Below, one piece after another: positions 1 to 13,115 of a stretch of DNA of 64,000 nucleotides. The position numbers and the translations under genes were made by a program. How positions within the stretch are numbered: the stretch's first letter is position 1; every line of letters starts with the position of its first letter. A model generated the notes under the pieces. The model was not told where the DNA came from. It saw only the letters and a program-made list of their open reading frames with translations, and made no database searches. Location: the NCBI RefSeq assembly GCF_005280275.1, contig NZ_CP040021.1:2776907-2840906 (forward strand). Direction: 5' to 3'. The DNA is from Salinivibrio kushneri. Its GTDB lineage: Bacteria > Pseudomonadota > Gammaproteobacteria > Enterobacterales > Vibrionaceae.

Positions 1-1
1 C

Positions 2-85
2 CAAGTGCGGTTAAGCAATGGTTCCAAAGTGAAAATCGTCGAAAACGACGCTCTCACACCACCAGAACAATTACCTCAATTGTAA
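2..85 (+). CDS. C-terminal end of an RND efflux periplasmic adaptor (HlyD/MexE-type), partial
   Basis: The reading frame is open from base 2 to a TAA at 83-85 and gives 27 residues ending in PPEQLPQL. It begins before the window. The segment QVRLSNGSKVKI fits the last beta-strand region of a membrane-fusion (adaptor) subunit. The stop lies 12 bases before the efflux permease start, the usual adaptor-permease order of RND operons. The adaptor would link the inner-membrane pump to an outer-membrane channel. The assignment rests mainly on context, because so little of the protein is visible. Confidence 0.7.
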   Translation, partial: QVRLSNGSKVKIVENDALTPPEQLPQL

Positions 86-97
86 GACGAGGATGTG

Positions 98-3000
98 ATG
101 CGCTTTACTGATATTTTTATCCGGCGCCCCGTGCTAGCCGCGTCAATCAGTATTCTGATTGCGCTGCTCGGCCTGCAATCTTTATTTAAGATGCAAGTCA
201 GGGAATACCCGGAGATGACCAATACCGTGGTCACCATCACAACCAGCTATTATGGCGCCAGTGCCGACTTGATTCAGGGCTTCATCACGACGCCACTCGA
301 ACAAGCCGTGGCCCAAGCTGATAATATTGATTTTATGACCTCAGAGTCGGTACTTGGCTCCTCGACCATTACGGTCAACATGAAGCTCAATACCGACCCT
401 AACGCCGCCTTGGCCGATATTCTTGCCAAGGTAAACTCGGTGCGTGCTCAGCTTCCTGCCGAGGCGGAAGATCCATCGGTATCCATGTCGACCGGTTCCA
501 CCACCGCTGTCATGTATATTGGCTTTACCTCGCCCGAACTCGACTCCAGTCAGATCACTGACTACCTCGATCGCGTGGTCAAGCCTCAGCTATTTACCGT
601 GGATGGTGTCTCCAAAATCGACCTTTACGGCGGGGTGAAGTATGGCCTTCGCGTGTGGCTCGATCCTGAGAAAATGGCGGCGTTTAAATTAGCGGCCACC
701 GACGTGATGTCCGTGCTCGATGCCAACAACTACCAGTCAGCGACTGGTCAGGCGATTGGTACCTTTATGATCTATAACGGTAGCGCCGACACCCAGGTGT
801 CCACGCCCGAAGAGCTGCGTAATTTGGTGGTGGATACCCAAGATGGCCGCGTCGTACGCCTCGGAGACATCGCTAAGGTCTCACTCGAGAAAAGCCATGA
901 TCGGGTACGTGCACTGGCCAATGGCTCTGAAGCGGTTGTCGCCGCGATCAATGCCACCCCGTCGGCTAACCCCATCAATATTGCCGCTGACGTCATGGAT
1001 ATGTTGCCGGAAGTTGAGCGCAACATGCCAAGCAATATCGAGATGAATGTGCTGTATGACTCATCCAATGCAATCAATGAGTCCATCAATGAGGTCATCA
1101 AAACCATCATTGAAGCGGCGCTGATCGTATTAGTGGTGATTACCCTGTTCTTGGGCTCATTCCGCGCGGTGATTATCCCCATTATTACCATCCCACTGTC
1201 CCTGATTGGTGTGGCGCTGGTGATGGAAATGATTGGCTTCTCGCTCAACTTGATGACCCTGCTGGCGATGGTGCTGGCTATCGGCTTGGTGGTCGACGAT
1301 GCCATCGTGGTATTGGAAAACATCGACCGCCATATCAAGCTGGGAGAGTCCCCTTTCCGCGCGGCCATTATTGGTACACGGGAAATTGCCGTGCCGGTTA
1401 TCTCCATGACACTAACATTGGCGGCGGTGTATGCTCCTATCGCCATGATGGGCGGGATCACCGGCTCGCTGTTTAAGGAGTTTGCGTTAACCCTTGCCGG
1501 GGCAGTGTTTGTTTCTGGAATTGTGGCGTTGACACTCTCACCAGTAATGTGTTCGACCATGCTGAAAGCCAACGCCAAGCCAAGTCGCTTTGAGCTTGCC
1601 GTTCACCGCTTCTTGGATGGCATGACCGACAAATATGCGCGCATCCTCAGTAAGGTGATGCAACGCCGTCCTGTGGTGGTGTCCTTTGCGGTGATCGTCT
1701 TTGCTTCTTTGCCTGTGCTATTTAACTTTATCCCCAGTGAGCTGGCGCCATCGGAAGATAAAGGCGTGGTGGTAATGATGGGGACGGCGCCCTCGACGGC
1801 TAACCTGGATTACATCCAAAACAGCATGGCGGAAGTGAACCAAAAGCTCGACGAACAACCAGAGGTGGCCTTTTCTCAGGTCTTTTCAGGGGTGCCGAAG
1901 TCGAATCAAGCCTTTGGTATCGCCTCACTGGTGCCTTGGAGTGAGCGGGAAGCCAGTCAGTCCGAAGTGGTAAAACGCATGGCTGACGAAGTGAAAGACA
2001 TTCCGGGTATGAAGGTCACTACCTTTGAAATGCCAGAACTGCCCGGTGCCTCCTCCGGCTTGCCGATCCAGTTTGTGGTGACCACCCCGAATAATTTCGA
2101 AAGTCTCTACCAAGTGACCGCCGATATTATGTCCGAGGTACAATCTAGCCCGAATTTCGTTTATTCGGAGCTTAACCTCAACTTTGATTCGGCCACCATG
2201 AACATCAGCATTGATAAAGACAAAGCTGGGTCATATGGCGTGACCATGCGTGATATTGGCGCCACCATTGGCACCATGATGGCCGATGGCTACGTCAATC
2301 GTATCGACTTTGATGGCCGCTCGTACGAAGTGATCCCGCAAGTGGAGCGTAAGTATCGCCTCAACCCTGAATCGATCGAGAACTACTACGTGCGTGCGGC
2401 CAATGGTGATTCCATTCCGCTGGGCTCGCTGATTGACATTGAAGTCACCGCGGAGCCTCGCTCACTGCCGCACTTTAATCAGCTAAACGCTGCTACCATC
2501 AGTGCGGTATCTGCGCCGGGTGTCACCATGGGTACCGCAGTGGATTGGTTCGAGAGCAAGGCAGCAGAGTTGCCTAAAGGCTATCAGCACGATTACCTCG
2601 GTGAGTCGCGCCAATACGTGACCGAAGGCAGCGCGCTGTATGCCACCTTCTTGTTCGCCTTAGCGATCATTTATCTGGTACTGGCGATTCAGTTTGAATC
2701 CTTGCTCGACCCACTGGTGATCTTGGTCTCTGTGCCACTCGCGATTTGTGGGGCTTTGATTGCGCTCGCATGGGGGCTGTCATCCATGAACATCTACTCA
2801 CAAGTCGGGCTAATAACCTTGATAGGTCTGATTACTAAACACGGTATTCTGATCTGTGAGGTCGCCAAAGAGCAGCAACTGCATCATCAAGCCAGCCGAA
2901 TGGACGCAGTGAAAGAAGCGGCCAAGATTCGTCTGCGTCCGATCTTGATGACCACTGCCGCGATGATTGCAGGCCTCATCCCGCTAATGTTTGCCACCGG

Positions 3001-3190
3001 CGCAGGCGCCGAGCAACGCTTTAGCATCGGGATTGTGATCGTAGCAGGTCTCGCTATCGGTACGTTATTCACGCTATTCGTTCTGCCAGTGATTTATACC
3101 TATCTGGCCAGCAAGCACAAACCACTGCCTGTGTTTGTCGAAGACGATGAACTTGATAAGCTCGATGAAGACTATCGCGCATCACACTAA
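98..3190 (+). CDS. RND-family efflux transporter permease (HAE1/AcrB-like)
   Basis: A 1030-residue inner-membrane proton-driven efflux pump, the normal length for AcrB/MexF/VexH-type permeases. It starts MRFTDIFIRRPVLA, the usual cytoplasmic start and first membrane helix. A large periplasmic loop follows, then a helix block near residues 335-490, a second periplasmic loop, and a final helix block near 850-1010. The paired acidic residues of helix 4 are present in GLVVDDAIVVLENI (about residues 400-401), so proton coupling looks intact. A GTG at 95 is in frame, but the ribosome-binding site ACGAGG (87-92) suits the ATG at 98 better. It is probably co-transcribed with the adaptor upstream. A terminator follows directly. 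Substrates cannot be read from the sequence. Confidence 0.93.
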   Translation: MRFTDIFIRRPVLAASISILIALLGLQSLFKMQVREYPEMTNTVVTITTSYYGASADLIQGFITTPLEQAVAQADNIDFMTSESVLGSSTITVNMKLNTDPNAALADILAKVNSVRAQLPAEAEDPSVSMSTGSTTAVMYIGFTSPELDSSQITDYLDRVVKPQLFTVDGVSKIDLYGGVKYGLRVWLDPEKMAAFKLAATDVMSVLDANNYQSATGQAIGTFMIYNGSADTQVSTPEELRNLVVDTQDGRVVRLGDIAKVSLEKSHDRVRALANGSEAVVAAINATPSANPINIAADVMDMLPEVERNMPSNIEMNVLYDSSNAINESINEVIKTIIEAALIVLVVITLFLGSFRAVIIPIITIPLSLIGVALVMEMIGFSLNLMTLLAMVLAIGLVVDDAIVVLENIDRHIKLGESPFRAAIIGTREIAVPVISMTLTLAAVYAPIAMMGGITGSLFKEFALTLAGAVFVSGIVALTLSPVMCSTMLKANAKPSRFELAVHRFLDGMTDKYARILSKVMQRRPVVVSFAVIVFASLPVLFNFIPSELAPSEDKGVVVMMGTAPSTANLDYIQNSMAEVNQKLDEQPEVAFSQVFSGVPKSNQAFGIASLVPWSEREASQSEVVKRMADEVKDIPGMKVTTFEMPELPGASSGLPIQFVVTTPNNFESLYQVTADIMSEVQSSPNFVYSELNLNFDSATMNISIDKDKAGSYGVTMRDIGATIGTMMADGYVNRIDFDGRSYEVIPQVERKYRLNPESIENYYVRAANGDSIPLGSLIDIEVTAEPRSLPHFNQLNAATISAVSAPGVTMGTAVDWFESKAAELPKGYQHDYLGESRQYVTEGSALYATFLFALAIIYLVLAIQFESLLDPLVILVSVPLAICGALIALAWGLSSMNIYSQVGLITLIGLITKHGILICEVAKEQQLHHQASRMDAVKEAAKIRLRPILMTTAAMIAGLIPLMFATGAGAEQRFSIGIVIVAGLAIGTLFTLFVLPVIYTYLASKHKPLPVFVEDDELDKLDEDYRASH

Positions 3191-3192
3191 CC

Positions 3193-3220
3193 CAAAGGGC
3201 CTTCGGGCCCTTTTCTTTTA
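3193..3220 (+). terminator. Rho-independent terminator after the RND operon
   Basis: AAAGGGCC-TTCG-GGCCCTTTTCTTTT forms a strong stem with a TTCG-type tetraloop followed by a T-rich tract, starting just after the permease stop. Confidence 0.85.
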
Positions 3221-3228
3221 TCATCCTT

Positions 3229-3257
3229 TCGACAAGCTGTGCGTATTTACATAGAAT
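3229..3257 (+). promoter_or_regulatory. Predicted sigma-70 promoter of ubiK
   Basis: TCGACA at 3229-3234 and TAGAAT at 3252-3257 are separated by 17 bases. Each differs from consensus at one position. The ubiK start is about 27 bases downstream. Confidence 0.6.
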
Positions 3258-3283
3258 AAAGACAGTTAATAAAGGAGTATTCC

Positions 3284-3550
3284 ATGTTTGACCCCAAAAA
3301 ACTTGAGCAAATGGCCAAGCAAATTCACGACGCCATGCCTCAGCCTGTTAAAGAGTTAGGCACGGATATGGAAGGCCGTGTGCGCCAAGCCATCCAAGGC
3401 CAGCTGACTAAGCTGGATGTAGTAAGCCGTGAGGAGTTTGATGTACAAACCCAGGTGTTACTGCGCACCCGTCAAAAGCTCACCGAGCTTGAAGCCAAGC
3501 TGGAAGCCATGGAAGTAAAAGTGGGTCAGTCGACAGATAACCAAGAATAA
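3284..3550 (+). CDS. ubiK: UbiK (YqiC/BMFP family) ubiquinone biosynthesis accessory factor
   Basis: An 88-residue protein that matches the YqiC/BMFP family in length and pattern. It starts MFDPKKLEQMAKQIHDAMP, then carries the conserved VSREEFDVQTQVLLRTRQKL segment and a C-terminal coiled coil (about residues 50-80, TELEAKLEAME). In E. coli, UbiK binds UbiJ and helps aerobic ubiquinone synthesis in the Ubi complex. The protein forms trimeric coiled coils. The start has a good ribosome-binding site, AAAGGAG at about 3271-3277. It is a single gene with its own promoter, convergent with ilvC. Confidence 0.9.
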   Translation: MFDPKKLEQMAKQIHDAMPQPVKELGTDMEGRVRQAIQGQLTKLDVVSREEFDVQTQVLLRTRQKLTELEAKLEAMEVKVGQSTDNQE

Positions 3551-3561
3551 CCCTCGCAGAT

Positions 3562-3600
3562 ATAAAAAAGCCTGACCCTCAGGCCAGGCTTCTCTTCCGC
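3562..3600 (-). terminator. Terminator between ubiK and ilvC
   Basis: The stem AGCCTG...CAGGCT lies between the converging genes. On the minus strand it is followed by TTTTTT, so it mainly serves ilvC. The plus-strand side has only a weak T tract (TTCTCTTCC). Confidence 0.75.
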
Positions 3601-3623
3601 GTTATCTCAAACGATCCGCGTTA

Positions 3624-5108
3624 TTATTTGTCGAGCGCAATTTGCTTCATATCGGTCATATAGCCGCGCAATTCCTCGCCGATATACTCAATCGGGTGGT
3701 TGCGGATACGGTCATTGACCTCGATTAAGGTGGCATTGTCAACCTGGTTCGAGGTTTCTCCGAGTCCTTTACCAATCACATCTGCACCCACTGTTGGCAT
3801 AAAGTGTTCGCGCAACAGCGGTGTCGCCACGTTTGCGAATAAGTAGTTGCCGTACTCAGCCGTATCGGAAATGACCACGTTCATTTCGTACAAGCGCTTA
3901 CGCGCAATAGTATTGGCAATCAAAGGCAATTCATGCAATGACTCGTAATACGCTGATTCTTCGATAATGCCAGATGACACCATGACTTCAAAAGCAAGCT
4001 CGACCCCTGCACGCACCATAGCTACCATCAAAATGCCGTTATCAAAGAATTCCTGCTCACTGATGCTTACATCCGACTCGGGATAGTTTTCAAACGCGGT
4101 CTGTGCGGTTTCTTCACGCCATGTGAACAGATCTTTATCGCCGTTTTCCCAATCGGCCATCATGGTCGCGGAGAAATGGCCAGCGATGATGTCATCCATA
4201 TGTTTGTTATATAGAGGACGCATCAGTTCTTTAAGCGACTCCGACAACTCAAAGGCTTTGATTTTCGCTGGATTGGATAAGCGATCCATCATGTGAGTGA
4301 TGCCACCGAACTTTAGCGCTTCAGTAATGGTTTCCCAGCCATACTGAATCAATTTACCCGCATAACCTGGATCAACACCTTCTGCGATCATTTTCTCATA
4401 GCAAACGACCGAGCCTGCCTGCAGCATGCCACACAGGATGGTTTGTTCGCCCATCAGATCGGATTTCACTTCTGCCACGAATGAAGAGGCAAGTACGCCA
4501 GCACGGTGGCCACCGGTTGCAGCTGCCCACGCTTTCGCAATCTCAAAGCCTTCACCTTTAGGATCATTTTCTGGATGGACAGCGATCAGCGTCGGCACAC
4601 CAAAGCCGCGTTTATATTCTTCACGCACCTCGGTACCCGGACACTTAGGCGCCACCATAACCACAGTAATGTCTTCACGGATACGCTGACCGACTTCGAC
4701 AATATTAAAACCATGTGAGTAACCGAGCGCGGCGCCCTCTTTCATCAGTGGCATCACGGTTTCGACGACGTTGGAGTGCTGTTTATCTGGTGTAAGGTTA
4801 ATCACCAAGTCTGCCTGTGGGATCAAATCTTGGTAGCTACCCACTTCAAACCCATGCTCAACCGCGTTCTGATAAGAAGGGCGCTTTTCATCAATGGCAG
4901 CCTGTCGCAGTGCATAAGCCACATCAAGACCCGAGTCGCGCATGTTTAAGCCTTGGTTGAGCCCTTGCGCACCACAGCCGACAATCACCACTTTTTTACC
5001 TTTGAGAAATTCGGCCTCGATGGCAAATTCGTCACGATCCATAAATCGGCATACGCCTAATTGTTCCAATTGTTGACGCAAATTCAGGGTATTAAAGTAG
5101 TTCGCCAT
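3624..5108 (-). CDS. ilvC: Ketol-acid reductoisomerase (class II)
   Basis: A 494-residue protein, the long class II form found in enterics and vibrios (about 491 residues in E. coli). It isomerises and reduces acetolactate or acetohydroxybutyrate with NADPH, the second common step of valine, isoleucine and leucine synthesis. The N-terminal Rossmann fold shows [21 protein letters not shown]. The duplicated C-terminal knotted domain carries acidic Mg-binding residues (for example [13 protein letters not shown]). The open frame extends further upstream, but [10 protein letters not shown] at 5108 is the family start and has GGAG six bases away. It is transcribed away from ilvY, its usual inducer-responsive activator. 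Confidence 0.97.
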   Translation of the reverse strand: MANYFNTLNLRQQLEQLGVCRFMDRDEFAIEAEFLKGKKVVIVGCGAQGLNQGLNMRDSGLDVAYALRQAAIDEKRPSYQNAVEHGFEVGSYQDLIPQADLVINLTPDKQHSNVVETVMPLMKEGAALGYSHGFNIVEVGQRIREDITVVMVAPKCPGTEVREEYKRGFGVPTLIAVHPENDPKGEGFEIAKAWAAATGGHRAGVLASSFVAEVKSDLMGEQTILCGMLQAGSVVCYEKMIAEGVDPGYAGKLIQYGWETITEALKFGGITHMMDRLSNPAKIKAFELSESLKELMRPLYNKHMDDIIAGHFSATMMADWENGDKDLFTWREETAQTAFENYPESDVSISEQEFFDNGILMVAMVRAGVELAFEVMVSSGIIEESAYYESLHELPLIANTIARKRLYEMNVVISDTAEYGNYLFANVATPLLREHFMPTVGADVIGKGLGETSNQVDNATLIEVNDRIRNHPIEYIGEELRGYMTDMKQIALDK

Positions 5109-5240
5109 GGGGTGCTCCATTGATTCAAATCCGTGATTGGGTGTGTTTTCACCGCGTATTTTTGATACTACCCTAACCACTATATTGCCTAAAGTGATAT
5201 ATTCACAACATAACATTGCAATTACAGCAACAATAAAATC
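5109..5240. promoter_or_regulatory. ilvC-ilvY divergent control region
   Basis: These 132 bases separate the two divergent start codons. In E. coli, IlvY binds tandem operators here and activates ilvC when acetolactate or acetohydroxybutyrate is present. The segment contains ATTGCC near 5187 and ATTGCAAT near 5215, with a near-palindromic TGATATATTCA between them. These are plausible IlvY half-sites. I cannot place the promoters firmly. Confidence 0.55.
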
Positions 5241-6104
5241 ATGAATGCAAAGCAACTCACGGGCTTTCTCCACCTCTGTGACACCAAAAGCTATACCCGG
5301 GCCGCACAGGCAATGCACGTCAGCCCTTCTGCGCTGAGCCGAATCATCCAACGTCTTGAAGAAGATATTGGGCAGCCGCTATTTATTCGTACCAATAAAG
5401 CGGTCGACCTCACCCCGGCGGGTAAAACGCTGCTGCCCGTTGCACGCGATATTCTGCAGCTTTGGCACACCACCAAAGCCAGTATCAATGAACATGCCTC
5501 TTTGCTCGGCGGTAAGCTCACGCTCTTTTGTTCGGTCACTGCAAGCTATAGCCATTTACCTGAGCTCCTCGCGCGGTTTCGTCAGCAATACCCAAACATC
5601 GAGCTACAACTGCTGACCGGTGATCCCGCCCAAGCAGAAGAGAAGGTGCAAGACAATAGCGCCGACATTGCCATTGCCGCTAAACCGAAACGCTTGTCAT
5701 CCAGCTTGGTGTTTCAACCGATTGATACCGTGAGTTTATCGGTTATCGCACCGGCAATGGCCAGTAGTGGCATTGATTTGCAAGCCATTGATTGGCAGCA
5801 CACACCTTTAATCTTGCCCGAAGCAGGAACAGCGCGCGAACTCGCTGATCAGTGGTTGGTCAGTAAAGGGATCGAGCCAAACGTCTATGCGCAAATAGCA
5901 GGCCACGAGGCGATTGTTAGTATGGTGGCATTGGGCTGTGGTATTGGTGTCGCGCCAGATGTAGTGATTGATAACAGCCCAGTAAAAGACAAGGTTGAGC
6001 GATTACGCCAAGAAATTGTGCAACCCCTCGAACTGGGCCTTTGTTGTAAAGCCTCCCGCGCTAAAGAGCCTTTACTCAACGCCCTACTCGACGTCATGCG
6101 ATAA
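5241..6104 (+). CDS. ilvY: LysR-type regulator IlvY, activator of ilvC
   Basis: A 287-residue LysR-type regulator. The N-terminal winged helix-turn-helix (about residues 5-60) reads [24 protein letters not shown]. The effector domain begins with [24 protein letters not shown], very close to the IlvY family. [19 protein letters not shown] near residue 215-235 is another IlvY-typical block. Identity also rests on its divergent position next to ilvC. It should sense acetolactate or acetohydroxybutyrate and repress its own gene. Confidence 0.93.
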   Translation: MNAKQLTGFLHLCDTKSYTRAAQAMHVSPSALSRIIQRLEEDIGQPLFIRTNKAVDLTPAGKTLLPVARDILQLWHTTKASINEHASLLGGKLTLFCSVTASYSHLPELLARFRQQYPNIELQLLTGDPAQAEEKVQDNSADIAIAAKPKRLSSSLVFQPIDTVSLSVIAPAMASSGIDLQAIDWQHTPLILPEAGTARELADQWLVSKGIEPNVYAQIAGHEAIVSMVALGCGIGVAPDVVIDNSPVKDKVERLRQEIVQPLELGLCCKASRAKEPLLNALLDVMR

Positions 6105-6110
6105 ACACAA

Positions 6111-6138
6111 AAGCCCCAACACAATGATGCTGGGGCTT
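6111..6138. terminator. Hairpin between ilvY and the rRNA operon
   Basis: AAGCCCCA (6111-6118) pairs with TGGGGCTT (6131-6138). The T tract (TTTTG) is on the minus-strand side, so it may be a second terminator for the rRNA operon as well as the end of ilvY. Confidence 0.6.
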
Positions 6139-6144
6139 AAACGC

Positions 6145-6175
6145 AAAAAACCCCAGCTTTTCAGCTAGGGTTTTT
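6145..6175 (-). terminator. Rho-independent terminator of the rRNA operon
   Basis: On the minus strand a stem CCCTAGCTG/CAGCTGGGG-like hairpin is followed by TTTTTT. It lies just beyond the 3' end of tRNA-Asp. The plus-strand side also has a T run, so it can act in both directions. Confidence 0.85.
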
Positions 6176-6181
6176 AAGTAG

Positions 6182-6258
6182 TGGCGGAGTGGACGGGACT
6201 CGAACCCGCGACCCCCGGCGTGACAGGCCGGTATTCTAACCAACTGAACTACCACTCC
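6182..6258 (-). tRNA. tRNA-Asp (anticodon GTC)
   Basis: A 77-base cloverleaf with encoded CCA. The acceptor stem is GGAGTGG/CCACTCC. The anticodon loop is CTGTCAC on a CCGGC/GCCGG stem, giving GTC. It is the last gene of the rRNA operon, after 5S. Confidence 0.97.
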
Positions 6259-6418
6259 GCACCAATTCTGTCTCATCAAAGTCTTACATATCATTGCTTT
6301 GATGATTAAATTGCGTGCTATGCGCAGGGAGTTTTGAAGCGAGACGCACAGTGTATGCCAATACATGAGCATCGCAGCTATCAAAAATCACAAGCAATAG
6401 GCGCAATTTATAATCAAA

Positions 6419-6536
6419 GCCTGGCGATGTCCTACTCTCACATGGGGAGACCCCACACTACCATCGGCGCTGCTTCGTTTCACTACTGAGTTCGGCATGG
6501 AGTCAGGTGGGTCCAAAGCGCTATGGTCGCCAAGCA
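6419..6536 (-). rRNA. rrf: 5S ribosomal RNA
   Basis: The minus strand starts TGCTTGGCGACCATAGCG and ends in CGCCAGGC. The conserved inner block GGACCCACCTGACTCCATGCC (read in parts) fits gamma-proteobacterial 5S of about 118 bases. Ends are placed by motif and may be off by a base or two. Confidence 0.95.
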
Positions 6537-6651
6537 AAATTTGGTGTGTCTTCACTTTTCAGTAAAAACACGAATCTAGAAAGCTGTTCGTTCTCGCCAC
6601 AATCAACTGGCTTTATTTTAAGTCCAACCCAAAACCGCTTGGGTGTTGTAT

Positions 6652-9536
<2,885 letters not shown>

Positions 9537-9848
9537 ATACAACCCCAAGAGGTTTTATTTACGTCGAGACTGTCTTAAAAAGAAATCTACGTCGCAAAAC
9601 CACTGAGTGTTGAATCATCAACCAATTAAGGTTTTGTTTTTGCCGGACTCAAAATAGAGACTTTGCTTATGACTAAGACAAAGCCCAAGCACACTTGATT
9701 GTGTGAGTGACATTACATGTCACTGATTGAGAACTTTACTGTCATTCTTAAAGAATGACTTGTCAGCTTTCCAGATTGTTAAAGAGCATGTCGTTTATTG
9801 CTAAATAAACCACGTTCTAAAGATTCTTAAGCAAAAACCTTTAAAGCG
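9537..9848 (-). promoter_or_regulatory. 23S-tRNA spacer with boxA antitermination signal
   Basis: This 312-base spacer holds no gene. On the minus strand it carries TGCTCTTTAACAAT (9775-9788), matching boxA, the rRNA antitermination element. The rest is the processing stalk flanking 23S. Confidence 0.75.
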
Positions 9849-9924
9849 TGGTGGGCGATACCGGGCTCGAACCAGTGACCCCCTCCTTGTAAGGGAGGTG
9901 CTCTCCCAACTGAGCTAATCGCCC
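9849..9924 (-). tRNA. tRNA-Val (anticodon TAC)
   Basis: A 76-base cloverleaf with encoded CCA. The acceptor stem starts GGGCGAT. The anticodon loop CTTACAA on a CCTCC/GGAGG stem gives TAC. It is the third tRNA in the 16S-23S spacer. Confidence 0.97.
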
Positions 9925-9933
9925 ACGATAGTG

Positions 9934-10009
9934 TGGTGGGTTGTACAGGATTCGAACCTGTGACCAATTGATTAAAAGTCAACTGCTCTACCAACTGAGC
10001 TAACAACCC
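9934..10009 (-). tRNA. tRNA-Lys (anticodon TTT)
   Basis: A 76-base cloverleaf with encoded CCA. The acceptor stem is GGGTTGT/ACAACCC. The loop CTTTTAA gives anticodon TTT. It is the middle tRNA of the 16S-23S spacer. Confidence 0.97.
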
Positions 10010-10011
10010 AA

Positions 10012-10087
10012 TGGCGTCCCATAGGGGAGTCGAACCCCTGTTACCGCCGTGAAAGGGCGGTGTCCTAGGCCTCTAGACGAATGGGAC
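10012..10087 (-). tRNA. tRNA-Glu (anticodon TTC)
   Basis: A 76-base cloverleaf with encoded CCA. The acceptor stem starts GTCCCAT. The loop CTTTCAC on CCGCC/GGCGG gives TTC. It is the first tRNA after 16S. Confidence 0.97.
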
Positions 10088-10168
10088 ACGCTGATATGTT
10101 TGGGAACATATCCTCTTTAATACTTCAACCTATACAATCTGTGTGAGCACTCGCAACAATAGCGTCAG

Positions 10169-11721
<1,553 letters not shown>

Positions 11722-11946
11722 TAAGTTTGGTGTTTCCGTAGAAACTGCTCAATGAATACTGATTATCTCCGAAGAGACAAACGAATTGACTGTGCCGAAC
11801 AACTATAAAAGTTGTCGTTTGGTCACTCAGTTCATTGAATAAATCTTTTTGTCTATTCTTAACGAGTGCCCACACAGATTGCATAGGTCAAATTGTTAAA
11901 GAGCGTTGACTGTGCGAAGCGGCGCTTCGCTCGGTCAGGGCTGCGT

Positions 11947-11974
11947 ATCTTACGCGCCTTACCGTTAAAGTCAA
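11947..11974 (-). promoter_or_regulatory. rRNA operon promoter P3 (predicted)
   Basis: Minus strand: TTGACT (11974-11969), 16-base spacer, TAAGAT (11952-11947), about 225 bases before 16S. The short spacer matches the two promoters upstream. Confidence 0.6.
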
Positions 11975-12063
11975 GAAGAAATTTTATCTTTTATTTTCAA
12001 CCCAACCGGGTGAAACAAAACCTCTTTTTGACCTCCCTAACGCTTAGCGTTAAGTGGACGGCT

Positions 12064-12091
12064 ATCTTAATCTTTTAAAAACTCACGTCAA
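12064..12091 (-). promoter_or_regulatory. rRNA operon promoter P2 (predicted)
   Basis: Minus strand: TTGACG (12091-12086), 16-base spacer, TAAGAT (12069-12064), then a GC-containing discriminator AGCCG. Confidence 0.6.
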
Positions 12092-12167
12092 GCGTTTATT
12101 TTTATTTGATTTTTTCCTCGATATGCTCGCTGAACGCTTGCCCTGCGTGCCGTGTCGATGGAGGCGC

Positions 12168-12245
12168 ATTATAGAGAAGCTGATCAGGTTGGCAAGTCCT
12201 TTTTAGGTGTTTTTTAGAAAAAAACTGTCACTCGCTGTTTTTTTT
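12168..12245 (-). promoter_or_regulatory. rRNA operon promoter P1 with UP-like element (predicted)
   Basis: Minus strand: TTGCCA (12195-12190), 16-base spacer, perfect TATAAT (12173-12168), then GCGCC, the GC-rich discriminator typical of growth-rate- and ppGpp-controlled rRNA P1 promoters. Upstream (12198-12245) are several A/T tracts, consistent with an UP element. Confidence 0.8.
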
Positions 12246-12318
12246 CTCGCTAGGGTGTAAAAATGGTATCAAACTCGCCGCTATTTAGCACTGTTAAGAG
12301 AGAAAAGAGGGATTTGTG

Positions 12319-12858
12319 ATGGTAAAACAGCTGCGCGCCTATAAAGGCATGAAGCCTCAGCTTGGCGAACGCGTCTATATTGATGAATCCAGTGTCTTAG
12401 CTGGCGATATCACGCTAGGCGATGATGTGAGTATTTGGCCGTTGGTTGCGGCACGTGGTGACGTGAACCATATCCAGATTGGCGCACGGACCAATGTACA
12501 AGATGGCTCAGTCCTTCATGTCACCCATAAAAATGCCGAAAACCCACAAGGTTACCCGCTGATCATTGGCGAAGAAGTGACAATCGGCCACAAGGTCATG
12601 TTACACGGCTGCCGGATTGGCAACCGAGTCCTCGTGGGAATGGGGACGATTATTCTCGATGACGCTGTGATTGAAGATGAAGTGCTGATTGGCGCTGGCA
12701 GTTTAGTCCCGCCCGGAAAACGCTTAGAGAGCGGCTACCTGTATGTTGGCTCACCGGTCAAACAGGTTCGCCCCCTTACCGACAAAGAGCGTGCTTATTT
12801 TGCACGCTCAGCGCAAAACTATGTCGACACCAAAGACATCTACCGCTGCGAGCGCTAG
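12319..12858 (+). CDS. yrdA: Gamma-class carbonic anhydrase-like protein YrdA
   Basis: A 179-residue protein of the left-handed beta-helix (hexapeptide repeat) family. Repeats such as ITLGDDVSIWPLVAARGDVNHIQIG and VTIGHKVMLHGCRIGNRVLVGMG run through residues 25-140. Metal-binding histidines are at the expected places (VLHVTH, IGHK, LHGC). Family members form trimers, but many YrdA-type proteins have no proven carbonic anhydrase activity. A GTG three bases upstream is in frame; the ATG at 12319 is better spaced from AGAGG (12306-12310). Its 3' end overlaps the convergent DUF1488 gene by four bases. Confidence 0.9.
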   Translation: MVKQLRAYKGMKPQLGERVYIDESSVLAGDITLGDDVSIWPLVAARGDVNHIQIGARTNVQDGSVLHVTHKNAENPQGYPLIIGEEVTIGHKVMLHGCRIGNRVLVGMGTIILDDAVIEDEVLIGAGSLVPPGKRLESGYLYVGSPVKQVRPLTDKERAYFARSAQNYVDTKDIYRCER

Positions 12859-13115
12859 ATCACCAAGCTGCCATCGGGTTCAAACGCTTCTGATTCGATG
12901 GCCGCTTCCATTTGCTCTTCAATATCAAACCAAACCTGTTCGACAATCACCTGCGCATTATCCGAGTCTACCGCACAGCCGGCGAGCGCAGATAAGGTGG
13001 TAAAGCGGACAGCGCATGGTAACAATGCACCATTAAGTTGGCCGTAAAAACAAACACGGGCCTTTGCCGTATCGACCTGCGCTTCGTCCGCAGCCAGAAT
13101 AAGGGATTGGTTCAT
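12855..13115 (-). CDS. DUF1488 family protein
   Basis: An 86-residue protein with the DUF1488 layout: MNQSLILAADEAQVDTAKARVCFYGQLNGALLPCAVRF-type start and an acidic C-terminal half (FDIEEQMEAAIESEAFEPDG). No function is known for the family. Its ATG overlaps the aroE stop as ATGA, so it is translationally coupled to aroE. This hemF-aroE-DUF1488 order is as I recall it in vibrios. Confidence 0.85.
   Translation of the reverse strand: MNQSLILAADEAQVDTAKARVCFYGQLNGALLPCAVRFTTLSALAGCAVDSDNAQVIVEQVWFDIEEQMEAAIESEAFEPDGSLVI

Larger units (their letters stand above)
11722..12160 (-). promoter_or_regulatory. rRNA operon leader with boxA
   Basis: No gene is seen in this stretch. On the minus strand it contains a boxA element TGCTCTTTAACAAT-like at 11892-11905, plus the 5' arm of the 16S processing stalk. 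Two of the three predicted promoters lie inside it. Confidence 0.75.

Noticed and set aside
772..1578. Long open frame (268 codons) on the minus strand opposite the RND permease
   Set aside because: It is a shadow of strongly biased codons in the real gene. It has no ribosome-binding site, and its repetitive Ile/Ser/Thr/Ala text resembles no family I know.
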